Source of the DNA: Nocardia mikamii NBRC 108933
Lineage (GTDB): Bacteria; Actinomycetota; Actinomycetes; Mycobacteriales; Mycobacteriaceae
Reading direction: 5' to 3'
Assembly: GCF_001613505.1 (NCBI RefSeq)
Contig: NZ_BDCM01000009.1
Coordinates: 124,001 to 188,000, forward strand
DNA: 64,000 nt
This document shows positions 54,579 to 61,280 of this stretch, one piece after another. The notes beneath the pieces are model-generated. The model was not told the origin of the DNA, did not search any database, and saw nothing but the letters and a program-made list of their open reading frames with translations. Both the position numbers and the translations under genes were made by a program. How positions within the stretch are numbered: the first letter of the stretch is position 1; each line of letters opens with the position of its first letter.

Positions 54579-56041
54579 GAGTCCGGCTGCTCTACCCCGG
54601 CGACACCACACCCGCACCCACCGCGCTCGGCGACACCGCCGTCGAGGATCTGGGCCTGTCCGCACTGTTCGCCACGATCGCCGGCAGCGATCCGGCGATA
54701 GCCGAGGCGGTCCGGTCCGTGATCGCCGACGCCCCGGCCGATCCGGCGGTGATCGCGCACCGCCACGCCGTGCTCACCGACTGCTGCGCGAACCCGCGCC
54801 TCGTGCGCGCCGTCCACGACATCGCCGCCACCGCGGCGTCGGTGCGGCGCTGGACATCCACCGCCGGGCGGCGAGCCAACGGCACACTGGTGCTCGCGCT
54901 GCCCCCGTTCACCGAACAGCTCGAGCTGCTGCGCCGACTGCGCACCCTGCTCGAACGCGACGGCGACCGCGTCACCGCCGCGGGCTGGACCGACCTGATC
55001 GCGACCACGACACAGTTCGACGACACCTACCTGCGGGCGGTGCGCGACGAGCTGAGCGTGCTGCGCTTCGACCACGGAGTCGAGTTCGAAGCAGGCCTGG
55101 GCGCCGGCAACAAGATCACCGGTATCGTGGTCCACCGGCCACCGCCCGCTCGCCGGACACGATTCGGATTGTCGCGCGGCACAAGCGTTTTCGACGCCAT
55201 CGCCGATGGTGACGTCACGTCCGACCCGGTGATGCAGCTGAAGGATCACGCACTAACCGAACTCGCGGACGTGGTCGCCGGAGCCGCCGACCGGCTACAC
55301 GCCTTCTTCCTGCGCTTACGCGACGAAACCGCCTTCTACCTCGGCTGCCTGATCCTGCGAGACCACCTCGACCGCACCGCTATCCCCTACTGCGTGCCAC
55401 ACCCCTACCCACCCGGCACGCTACGGCTGCGCTGCCGCGGGCTGCGCGACATCACCCTGGCCCTCAGCCCCGCCCCCGCGACGGTCGCGGGCAGCGACCT
55501 CGACGCCGACCGGCGATCGCTGCTGATCGTCACCGGCGCCAACAACGGCGGCAAATCCACGTTCCTGCGCAGCCTCGGTGCCGCGCAGCTGATGATGCAG
55601 GCCGGAATGTTCGTCCTCGCCGAGGAATTCGCCGCCGACGTCCGCGACGGGGTGTTCACCCACTTCGTCGGCGACGAGGACCACACCCTGTCCTACGGCA
55701 AACTCGCCGACGAACTGGTCCGCATGAACGCCGTGGTCGACCGGATCGGTCCGCACGGGATGCTGCTGTGCAACGAGGCGTTCGCCTCCACCGGCGAACG
55801 CGACGCCGGCCGTATCGCCGGGCCACTGCTGCGCGCGCTCACCGAGGCCGGAGTGAAGGTCGTATTCGTCACCCATCTCCACGACTACGCCCGCACCCGC
55901 CACACCGACGCACACCCGGGCGATCTGTTCCTGCGCACCGAACGCACCCCCGACGGCACCCGCACCCACCGCATCGTGGCAGGCCCACCCGAGCCCGGCG
56001 GTCACGGCTACGACCTGTGGGCCGCCACCGAACTCGACTGA
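54575..56041 (+). CDS. MutS-like ATPase, second of a coupled pair
   Basis: 488 residues. The start ATG overlaps the stop of the first MutS-like gene (ATGA). Walker A is VTGANNGGKSTFLRSLGAAQ (about 320-328), LSYGKLADELVRM occupies the signature region, and LLCNEAFASTGERDAG is Walker B with Glu. The remainder is helical and shares the MutS core plan (FGLSRGTSVFDAI, then LKDHALTELADVVAGAADRL). The mismatch domain is again missing. The two proteins differ enough to be a heterodimer and not a recent duplicate. It converges with the toxin-antitoxin-like pair, with stops 10 bp apart. Confidence 0.85.
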   Translation: MRVRLLYPGDTTPAPTALGDTAVEDLGLSALFATIAGSDPAIAEAVRSVIADAPADPAVIAHRHAVLTDCCANPRLVRAVHDIAATAASVRRWTSTAGRRANGTLVLALPPFTEQLELLRRLRTLLERDGDRVTAAGWTDLIATTTQFDDTYLRAVRDELSVLRFDHGVEFEAGLGAGNKITGIVVHRPPPARRTRFGLSRGTSVFDAIADGDVTSDPVMQLKDHALTELADVVAGAADRLHAFFLRLRDETAFYLGCLILRDHLDRTAIPYCVPHPYPPGTLRLRCRGLRDITLALSPAPATVAGSDLDADRRSLLIVTGANNGGKSTFLRSLGAAQLMMQAGMFVLAEEFAADVRDGVFTHFVGDEDHTLSYGKLADELVRMNAVVDRIGPHGMLLCNEAFASTGERDAGRIAGPLLRALTEAGVKVVFVTHLHDYARTRHTDAHPGDLFLRTERTPDGTRTHRIVAGPPEPGGHGYDLWAATELD

Positions 56042-56051
56042 CGGCCGCGCC

Positions 56052-56375
56052 TCAGGCCGAGGGACGCAGACTGCTCAGCACCCGGATCGCATCCGACAGC
56101 GGGATCATGCGGCCGGGCTGTTCGGCGAGCAACCCCATCTCGATGTATTGGCGAATCAGCATCGACGGGGTTACGCAGTGTTCGGCGGCCGCCTCCCGGA
56201 TCCGGTCGCGCAGATCCTTCGGCAGTTTCAGGGAGGTGGTGACCATGCCGCGTTCGATCTCCTCGCCCGTGGGCGGCAGCGCGGGTGCGGCGGCGGTGTC
56301 GTCGAACACCAGGGCGTCCACGACCGCCTGCGGGTCGGCGCCGGGCTTCGGTTCGAAGATGTGCTTGTCGGTCAT
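56052..56375 (-). CDS. Ribbon-helix-helix (BrnA/CopG-like) protein, probable antitoxin
   Basis: 107 residues from ATG 56375. The N-terminal 45 residues are acidic and probably disordered (toxin-binding). The middle MVTTSLKLPKDLRDRIREAA, EHCVTPSMLIRQYIEMGLLA is a ribbon-helix-helix DNA-binding unit. Its start overlaps the stop of the upstream gene by 4 bp, in the order toxin-then-antitoxin typical of BrnT/BrnA. It should bind the 16-bp palindrome upstream of the pair. Confidence 0.65.
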   Translation of the reverse strand: MTDKHIFEPKPGADPQAVVDALVFDDTAAAPALPPTGEEIERGMVTTSLKLPKDLRDRIREAAAEHCVTPSMLIRQYIEMGLLAEQPGRMIPLSDAIRVLSSLRPSA

Positions 56376-56665
56376 CGGTTCGCCTCCCATGCGGTGTATT
56401 CCTCGAGCTGCTGCGGGCGCATCTGCGCGGCCATGACGATCTCCCAGGTGCCGGCCGACTCCGGCGACGGCCGCATCCGCAGCATCACCACCAGCGGCCG
56501 GCCCGCATCGGTGCGGCCCCACACGGTGGTGACGGGCAGCCCTTCCGGGGTGCGGGCCGGACGCGGCCAGCGCCGCGACGAATACAGCACCTCCATCACC
56601 TCCCAGGGCGCCACCTCGGCACGAGCCAGGAACGAGTGGATTCCGATCCACCATGCGTACTCCAC
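56372..56665 (-). CDS. BrnT-like putative toxin
   Basis: 97 residues, short and basic. The order EYAWWIGIHSFLARAEVAPW (His and start of helix), EVMEVLYSSRRW, VWGRTDAGRPLVVMLRM (beta hairpin) and EIVMAAQMRPQQLEEYTAWE recalls the BrnT/DUF4258 ribonuclease fold (GrTxxGRxLxVvl and A(R)xMtxxExxxY). It is co-translated with the RHH protein. A perfect palindrome sits 11 bp upstream of the ATG. The similarity is to the pattern only, so it could be an inert relative. Confidence 0.6.
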   Translation of the reverse strand: MEYAWWIGIHSFLARAEVAPWEVMEVLYSSRRWPRPARTPEGLPVTTVWGRTDAGRPLVVMLRMRPSPESAGTWEIVMAAQMRPQQLEEYTAWEANR

Positions 56666-56675
56666 GCAGCCACCA

Positions 56676-56691
56676 TAATACCCGGGTATTA
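56676..56691. promoter_or_regulatory. 16-bp perfect palindrome, operator of the BrnT-like/RHH pair
   Basis: TAATACCC followed directly by GGGTATTA. It ends 11 bp before the putative toxin start and touches the stop of the dehydrogenase gene. TAATAC and the reverse-strand TAATAC can both serve as -10 elements, so RHH binding would block the promoter. Confidence 0.65.
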
Positions 56692-56692
56692 C

Positions 56693-57796
56693 CTACTCCG
56701 GCAGTGGTGACCGCCGCTGCGGCAGCACCACCGTGCGATCGAACGCCGCGGGATGGGCCGCGGCATGCTCGACCGCCGCCGCGATCTCCGCCAGCCCGAA
56801 GGTGGTGACCGTCTCCCCCGACAGATCCAGCAGCCCGCATCGCACCAGCTCGATCAGCCCGCCGACCGCGGTGCGCGGGCACATCCACTGCCCGCGCAGC
56901 GTGACACTGTTGCGCATCAGCCACGGATACGGCAGCGCCAGATCGGAACCGCCCAGCATCCCCACCCCGCCCATGAGCACGACGCGCCCGAACTCCCGCA
57001 CCGTCATCGCCGCGGTCCGCACCACCTGCGAATCCGCCGCGGGCGGCAGCATATCGAGCACGACATCCACCGCTCCCCCGCCCGCCGCCCGCATCGCCTG
57101 CCGATCCACCTCCGCGCCACCGGTCAGCTCGACCGGGCGGACCCGCTCACCGAACAGGTCCCGCAATCGGGTCAGAGCCGCGCGGTTGCGGCCGGGAGCC
57201 ACCACCCGGCTCGCGCCCATCGCCAGCCCCACCGCCACCGCCGCACCCCCGAAATTGCCGGTCGCCCCGCTCACCAGCACCGTTTCCCCCGCGCGCAGAT
57301 CCGCCGCCAGCAGACCCCCGTACGGCACCAGCGGCACCGCCAGCGCCGCCCACCGGGCCACCTCCCCGGCCTCGACGTCACCGAGCGGCACAGCGTTCTC
57401 GGTCGGCACGACCATCCGCTCCGCGAACGAACCGTGATGGAAGTACCGCGACAACCGCAGCCCGCCCGGCCCGCGCGAACTCCAGCCCTGCAACGTGATG
57501 TCGGGCGTGCGCGCGTCGTCGCGGGAACGCACCGTCGGATCACACCACACCAGGTCACCGGGCCGCAGCCGGGTCGCATCCGGGCCGACCGACACCACCC
57601 GGCCCACCCCGCCCATTCCCGGAATCACCGGCGGCTCCAGCGGGTATCTACGCACACCACCGAAAACCTCTGCCGCATAGGGCAATACACAGGTAGCCAG
57701 CACATCCACCAGCACCTCACCCGGGCCTGCCTCCGGATCGGGCACGGTCCTCACCGTCAACGGCCGCCCGAACTGCTCCAACATCGCCGCACGCAT
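56693..57796 (-). CDS. Zinc-independent medium-chain dehydrogenase/quinone oxidoreductase-like
   Basis: 367 residues from ATG 57796, with AGGAGG 8 nt upstream. GroES-like N-terminal domain: PDPEAGPGEVLVDVLATCVLP, PPVIPGMGGVGRVVSVGPDA and LRPGDLVWCDP. Rossmann domain: ETVLVSGATGNFGGAAVAVG. The GHE catalytic-zinc motif reads GMGG and the structural-zinc cysteines are missing, so it belongs to the quinone-oxidoreductase or enoyl-reductase-like branch using NAD(P)H. It is divergent from the LysR gene, which probably regulates it through the box at 57872-57890. Confidence 0.82.
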   Translation of the reverse strand: MRAAMLEQFGRPLTVRTVPDPEAGPGEVLVDVLATCVLPYAAEVFGGVRRYPLEPPVIPGMGGVGRVVSVGPDATRLRPGDLVWCDPTVRSRDDARTPDITLQGWSSRGPGGLRLSRYFHHGSFAERMVVPTENAVPLGDVEAGEVARWAALAVPLVPYGGLLAADLRAGETVLVSGATGNFGGAAVAVGLAMGASRVVAPGRNRAALTRLRDLFGERVRPVELTGGAEVDRQAMRAAGGGAVDVVLDMLPPAADSQVVRTAAMTVREFGRVVLMGGVGMLGGSDLALPYPWLMRNSVTLRGQWMCPRTAVGGLIELVRCGLLDLSGETVTTFGLAEIAAAVEHAAAHPAAFDRTVVLPQRRSPLPE

Positions 57797-57871
57797 CGCC
57801 CATTCCTCCTGCTTCCGAATCAGTTCCCCGCCAACGTAGGTCGCGATTCGGCCATGCCACCAGCGAGAGTC

Positions 57872-57890
57872 CGGCATATCTGGTATGCCG
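57872..57890. promoter_or_regulatory. LysR box between dehydrogenase and LysR genes
   Basis: CGGCATA-TCTGG-TATGCCG is a perfect 7+5+7 inverted repeat containing the ATA-N5-TAT core typical of LysR sites. It ends 7 bp before the LysR start codon and 76 bp from the dehydrogenase start. Confidence 0.75.
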
Positions 57891-57897
57891 TACTGTC

Positions 57898-58839
57898 ATG
57901 GACCTGTCACCGGCCGGGCTGCGGGTGCTGGCCGAGGTCGCCGAACGCGGCTCGTTCACCGCCGCGGCCACCGCACTCGGCTACACCCAATCCGGAATCT
58001 CCCGCCAAGCCGCCGCCCTCGAACGCGACGCCGGCAAACCTCTGTTCGAACGCCACCGCACCGGCGTCCACCTCACCCCTGCCGGACTCACCCTGCTGCG
58101 CCACGCCCGCGTCGTCCTCGACGCCCTGGACGCGGCACGACGCGACCTCGACGGCGACGACGTCACCCAGCGGGTGCGGCTGGGCAGCCTCATCAGCGCG
58201 GGCGTGGTTCTCGTACCCACCGCGCTGGCCGCACTGCGACGCACCCATCCCGGCCTGGAGGTGTCCACCCGCGAGGGCACCACTCCGGCGCTGGTCCGCG
58301 CGATCCGCGCCGGCAGCCTGGATCTCGCCGTGATCACCTCGCGCCCGCCGCACCGGCCACCCGACACCGAGCTACCGCGGCTGATCGTCGAACAACTCAC
58401 CGACGTCGAACTGCTCGTCGCCGCACCCGCCACCGGCCGCTTCGCCGGCCGCGCCACCGTCACCGTCGACGAACTCGTCGACGCCCCCTGGATCGCCGGA
58501 CCCTCCGCCACCACCGAACCCCTGCTGGGAGTGTGGCCCTGGCTGCCCGGACGCCCCCACATCGCCCACCGCGCCCGCGACTGGCTCGCCAAACTCGCCC
58601 TCGTCGCCGCCGGCTGCGGCGTCACCACCGTCCCCTCGGGCCTGTTCCCGGTGCTGCCGCCGGAGGTGATCACGATGCGCGTGCTCACCGGCGCCCACGA
58701 CCGCGCCGCCCTCGAACTGCGCCGCCTGTCGCTGATCCGCACACCCGCCGCGCTCACCCCCGCCGTCGCGGCCGTCATCGACGCATTGCGCAGTGCCACA
58801 ACACCTTTCACATCCGGCAGCGGGCGTACACCGGACTAG
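57898..58839 (+). CDS. LysR-family transcriptional regulator
   Basis: 313 residues. DLSPAGLRVLAEVAERGSFT, AAATALGYTQSGISRQAAAL form the winged helix, and VRLGSLISAGVVLVPTALAA begins the effector domain. It is divergent from the dehydrogenase gene. The perfect LysR box lies directly in front of the ATG, so strong autorepression is likely and the message may be leaderless (TATGCC as -10). Its stop is 4 bp from the next convergent gene. Confidence 0.87.
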   Translation: MDLSPAGLRVLAEVAERGSFTAAATALGYTQSGISRQAAALERDAGKPLFERHRTGVHLTPAGLTLLRHARVVLDALDAARRDLDGDDVTQRVRLGSLISAGVVLVPTALAALRRTHPGLEVSTREGTTPALVRAIRAGSLDLAVITSRPPHRPPDTELPRLIVEQLTDVELLVAAPATGRFAGRATVTVDELVDAPWIAGPSATTEPLLGVWPWLPGRPHIAHRARDWLAKLALVAAGCGVTTVPSGLFPVLPPEVITMRVLTGAHDRAALELRRLSLIRTPAALTPAVAAVIDALRSATTPFTSGSGRTPD

Positions 58840-58843
58840 CGGA

Positions 58844-59386
58844 TCACCAGATCAGAGTCCGCTCGGGTACCCGCACACAGGCGAAGAAGCGTTTGCCGAT
58901 GTCACTGCCGTCGTGGTTGTAGGCGTTCATGATCTCGGCCAGCTCGTCCACCAGCTCCTGCAGCGCCGGGCTGGGATTGTCGATACCGCAGTCGCTGACC
59001 CAGCCCCACTCCCGCGGCACGCCCTCGATGGTGACGATGATCTTGCCGACGTACGGCGTCGCGACCGAATAGGAGATCTCGATGGGAGCATCGCGGATCG
59101 GCGACCGTTCGGCCAGCTCCGCACGATGCTGCGGCATGCTGAAGATCTTCGCGAAAGCGATGTCCTGACTGATCATCTCGGCGATGCTCGCCAGCGTGGC
59201 ATGCCGGCCCACCCGGTGATAGCGGGGACCGTAGTCCCGATCACCACGAGGCCCCGCCGACTGCGGATGCTTGGCCAGGATGCGGTCGAGCATCCGCTGG
59301 GCGGCATCGCGTTCGGCAGCGCCGGTGGCGGGATGGTCGATCAACTGGCGCAGCCGGGAAATCCGGGGGCTCAGGGCCGTTGACAT
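58844..59386 (-). CDS. Hypothetical protein with DUF2786-like N-terminus
   Basis: 180 residues. ISRLRQLIDHPATGAAERDA followed by AQRMLDRILAKHP resembles the N-terminal helical motif of DUF2786 proteins, which are frequent in phages and actinobacteria. The remainder (IEISYSVATPYVGKIIVTIE, NPSPALQELVDELAEIMNAY) is not recognised. No membrane segment or catalytic motif is apparent. AGGAGAGGA lies upstream of the ATG. No phage genes are adjacent. The function is unknown. Confidence 0.6.
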   Translation of the reverse strand: MSTALSPRISRLRQLIDHPATGAAERDAAQRMLDRILAKHPQSAGPRGDRDYGPRYHRVGRHATLASIAEMISQDIAFAKIFSMPQHRAELAERSPIRDAPIEISYSVATPYVGKIIVTIEGVPREWGWVSDCGIDNPSPALQELVDELAEIMNAYNHDGSDIGKRFFACVRVPERTLIW

Positions 59387-59435
59387 GGTCGCGGTCCTCT
59401 CCTCGTCGTCGCACGGCAGCCGCGGCCGCGGTCGG

Positions 59436-59843
59436 TCAGGGCAGCGGATCGACCAGCACCTGATGGTCGATGCGTCGCAACATATCCGGCCGAGCGGTCA
59501 AACACGGCCAATTGCGAGAGACCGCCTCACTGGCGGCGTGTCCGGCGGCCACCAGACCATCGGCATCCGAGCGCCCGGCCAGCAGCGCCGCGACCCGGGA
59601 GGCCGCGCCGGTGTCCAGTCCGGTCACCACGGTGTGCGGCAGCTCCAGCAACACGGCGAGAATATCGAGCCGATCCGGCCGGATCAGCGCCTGCCCGGCC
59701 GCGGCCACCGCCGCGGGGACCACGATGGTATGACCGGCTTCGGCCGTGGCCCATGCCACCGCGTGCACATACGGCAGCCGCCGCGTCCAGCCCACCACGG
59801 CGGCGGTGTCGAACACCACGCCGCCCAGTGCGGCCGGGCTCAC
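59436..59843 (-). CDS. PIN-like domain protein, probable VapC-type toxin
   Basis: 135 residues from GTG 59843. GVVFDTAAVVGW carries the first PIN aspartate (D12), and RSDADGLVAAGHAASEAV carries the central acidic residues. The usual Glu of the second motif is Ala here (VPAAVAAAGQALI), so nuclease activity might be weak or lost. The GTG overlaps the stop of the RHH gene (GTGA). The antitoxin-toxin order and sizes are those of VapBC. Confidence 0.6.
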   Translation of the reverse strand: MSPAALGGVVFDTAAVVGWTRRLPYVHAVAWATAEAGHTIVVPAAVAAAGQALIRPDRLDILAVLLELPHTVVTGLDTGAASRVAALLAGRSDADGLVAAGHAASEAVSRNWPCLTARPDMLRRIDHQVLVDPLP

Positions 59844-60112
59844 GCGGCGCCGGCGCTTCGCCGATCCAGATCCTCCGCCGACAGCGGCGGCAAGCCCTGC
59901 ACACGCCGGGCCTGATTCACCAACTCGAGCGGCGGCACCCCACCGAAACTGGACTCGATGGCATCCAGCGAGATATCGCGATCCATCCGATCCCGCAGCG
60001 CGGCCGACACATAGGCGGACAGATTGTCGATCCGCCCCGACGCCTTCCAGCGCTCCAAGGTCGACACATCATCCTTGGGGACCGAGATCGTCACCTTCTT
60101 CGTCTCCGCCAT
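59840..60112 (-). CDS. Ribbon-helix-helix antitoxin-like protein (VapB type)
   Basis: 90 residues. KKVTISVPKDDVSTLERWKA, NLSAYVSAALRDRM is a ribbon-helix-helix domain. The C-terminal half (ISLDAIESSFGGVPPLELVN) should wrap the toxin. No Shine-Dalgarno is present; TAAGCT on the minus strand (60124-60119) lies 6 nt before the ATG, so the transcript is probably leaderless. The start codon lies inside the inverted repeat 60106-60138. Confidence 0.68.
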   Translation of the reverse strand: MAETKKVTISVPKDDVSTLERWKASGRIDNLSAYVSAALRDRMDRDISLDAIESSFGGVPPLELVNQARRVQGLPPLSAEDLDRRSAGAA

Positions 60113-60138
60113 ACCAACAGCTTACGTCAGTATGGCGG
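60106..60138. promoter_or_regulatory. Inverted repeat over the VapB-like start, autoregulatory operator
   Basis: CCGCCATAC (60106-60114) and GTATGGCGG (60130-60138) are exact inverted 9-bp arms around a 15-bp spacer that holds the -10 element. One arm covers the start codon. The layout is typical of toxin-antitoxin autorepression. Confidence 0.65.
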
Positions 60139-60152
60139 ACAGCCGGCGGCGA

Positions 60153-60899
60153 CTACCGCGTGAAGACCGTGGCGTAGGCCCCGCGCAACAGCTCGACCAG
60201 CTCCTTGCCCGCGGTCTCGTCCAGCACCGCGAAAGCCGGGGCGATCAGCTCGTCGGTCAGAGCCTCGGCCGCATTCCAGCGTTCGCGCATCGCGGCACTC
60301 ACCTCGGTGGCGTCGACCCGCTCACCCCACCCGAACAGCCGCGCCTGGGTGGGCCCGTCCGACCGCGGCGAACCGCCGATCAACACCGCCTCGAACGGCG
60401 ACAACCCACTGGCCCGCACCGCGATCAGATGCAGGCCGCCGCGCAACTCACGCAGACAATGGATCAACTGCAACACCCGGCCCGCGGCATCGTCGGCCGG
60501 CGGCAACGCCCGCCAGCCCGCGAACAGGCTCACCCCCGCGACATCGGCGGCATCGACCACCACCTGCAGCAAATCCGCCAACCGGTCCGAGCCGTCGAAT
60601 CCGGCCAGTTTGCGGCGGCCGAAACCCTGGCACGCGGCGAGATAGCCCGCCGCGGCCTCTGCCGGCGCCATCGCCACCGAATCCCACGCTGCCCGAACGG
60701 TTTCCGGCTCGAAGAACCCGAACGCCGCGGTCACCACATCGGCGTCCACCTCGCCGAGCACCCCGCCCCGGCCCCGCGTATAGGGTCCGATGAAGCCGTC
60801 CACACCGGTGGTGGCACCGAAGGCCTTGGCCTCGCGGGAGAACATGAACGCGCCCCCGATGGTCTGGATCTCGGATTTCACCGCGGCCGGCACCGACAC
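60153..60899 (-). CDS. SCO6745-family protein
   Basis: 248 residues from GTG 60899 (AAAGGGG upstream). The sequence FGATTGVDGFIGPYTRGRGG, VLGEVDADVVTAAFGFFEPE has the repeated YfxxRaaPLGpvxaevVxAtFyxFxPxxv pattern of the SCO6745 family, a helical actinobacterial group of unknown function. Two similar halves are suggested by alternating Ala-rich helices. No catalytic motif can be named. It lies 40 bp from the VapB start region and is transcribed separately. An open frame further upstream adds only basic, low-complexity residues. Confidence 0.7.
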   Translation of the reverse strand: MSVPAAVKSEIQTIGGAFMFSREAKAFGATTGVDGFIGPYTRGRGGVLGEVDADVVTAAFGFFEPETVRAAWDSVAMAPAEAAAGYLAACQGFGRRKLAGFDGSDRLADLLQVVVDAADVAGVSLFAGWRALPPADDAAGRVLQLIHCLRELRGGLHLIAVRASGLSPFEAVLIGGSPRSDGPTQARLFGWGERVDATEVSAAMRERWNAAEALTDELIAPAFAVLDETAGKELVELLRGAYATVFTR

Positions 60900-61280
60900 G
60901 GCGGACCCCTTTCGACGAGAGCGACCGGTCCGGCCGCTCGGCTCCTTCGACAATCTCCCGGAGCCTATCTCGCTTCAATCCGCTAATGCCAGCATCCGGC
61001 CGCAATCCGCCGACCCCCGAACAACATCCGAGCTAACCCACCACCGCCGGGCCACACCCCGCCCGCACTCCACACGCGCCGCGGTCACCGCGGCCACCGA
61101 CCCCGCCGACCCGACCGCGGCGATACTCCGCCATCACCGCCGACCGGCTTCCCACCACCGCGCGGTACGCCCGAAATCCCGTATAACGTAACGGCATCGG
61201 CACGTAACCCGGAATTCATGGGAGGATTCCCCTATTCTCGGGTCCGGGCCCGGGTACCACCGATTCGAAGCGAGCGAGGG
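60900..61280. other. Divergent promoter region of the second kinase gene
   Basis: 381 bp without a gene. Near the kinase end it holds TATAAC (61182-61187), a possible -10, and two copies of ACGTAAC (61186-61192 and 61202-61208) spaced 16 bp apart, which could be a tandem binding site. GGGAGGA near 61220 is a ribosome-like site without a credible start. Confidence 0.45.
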
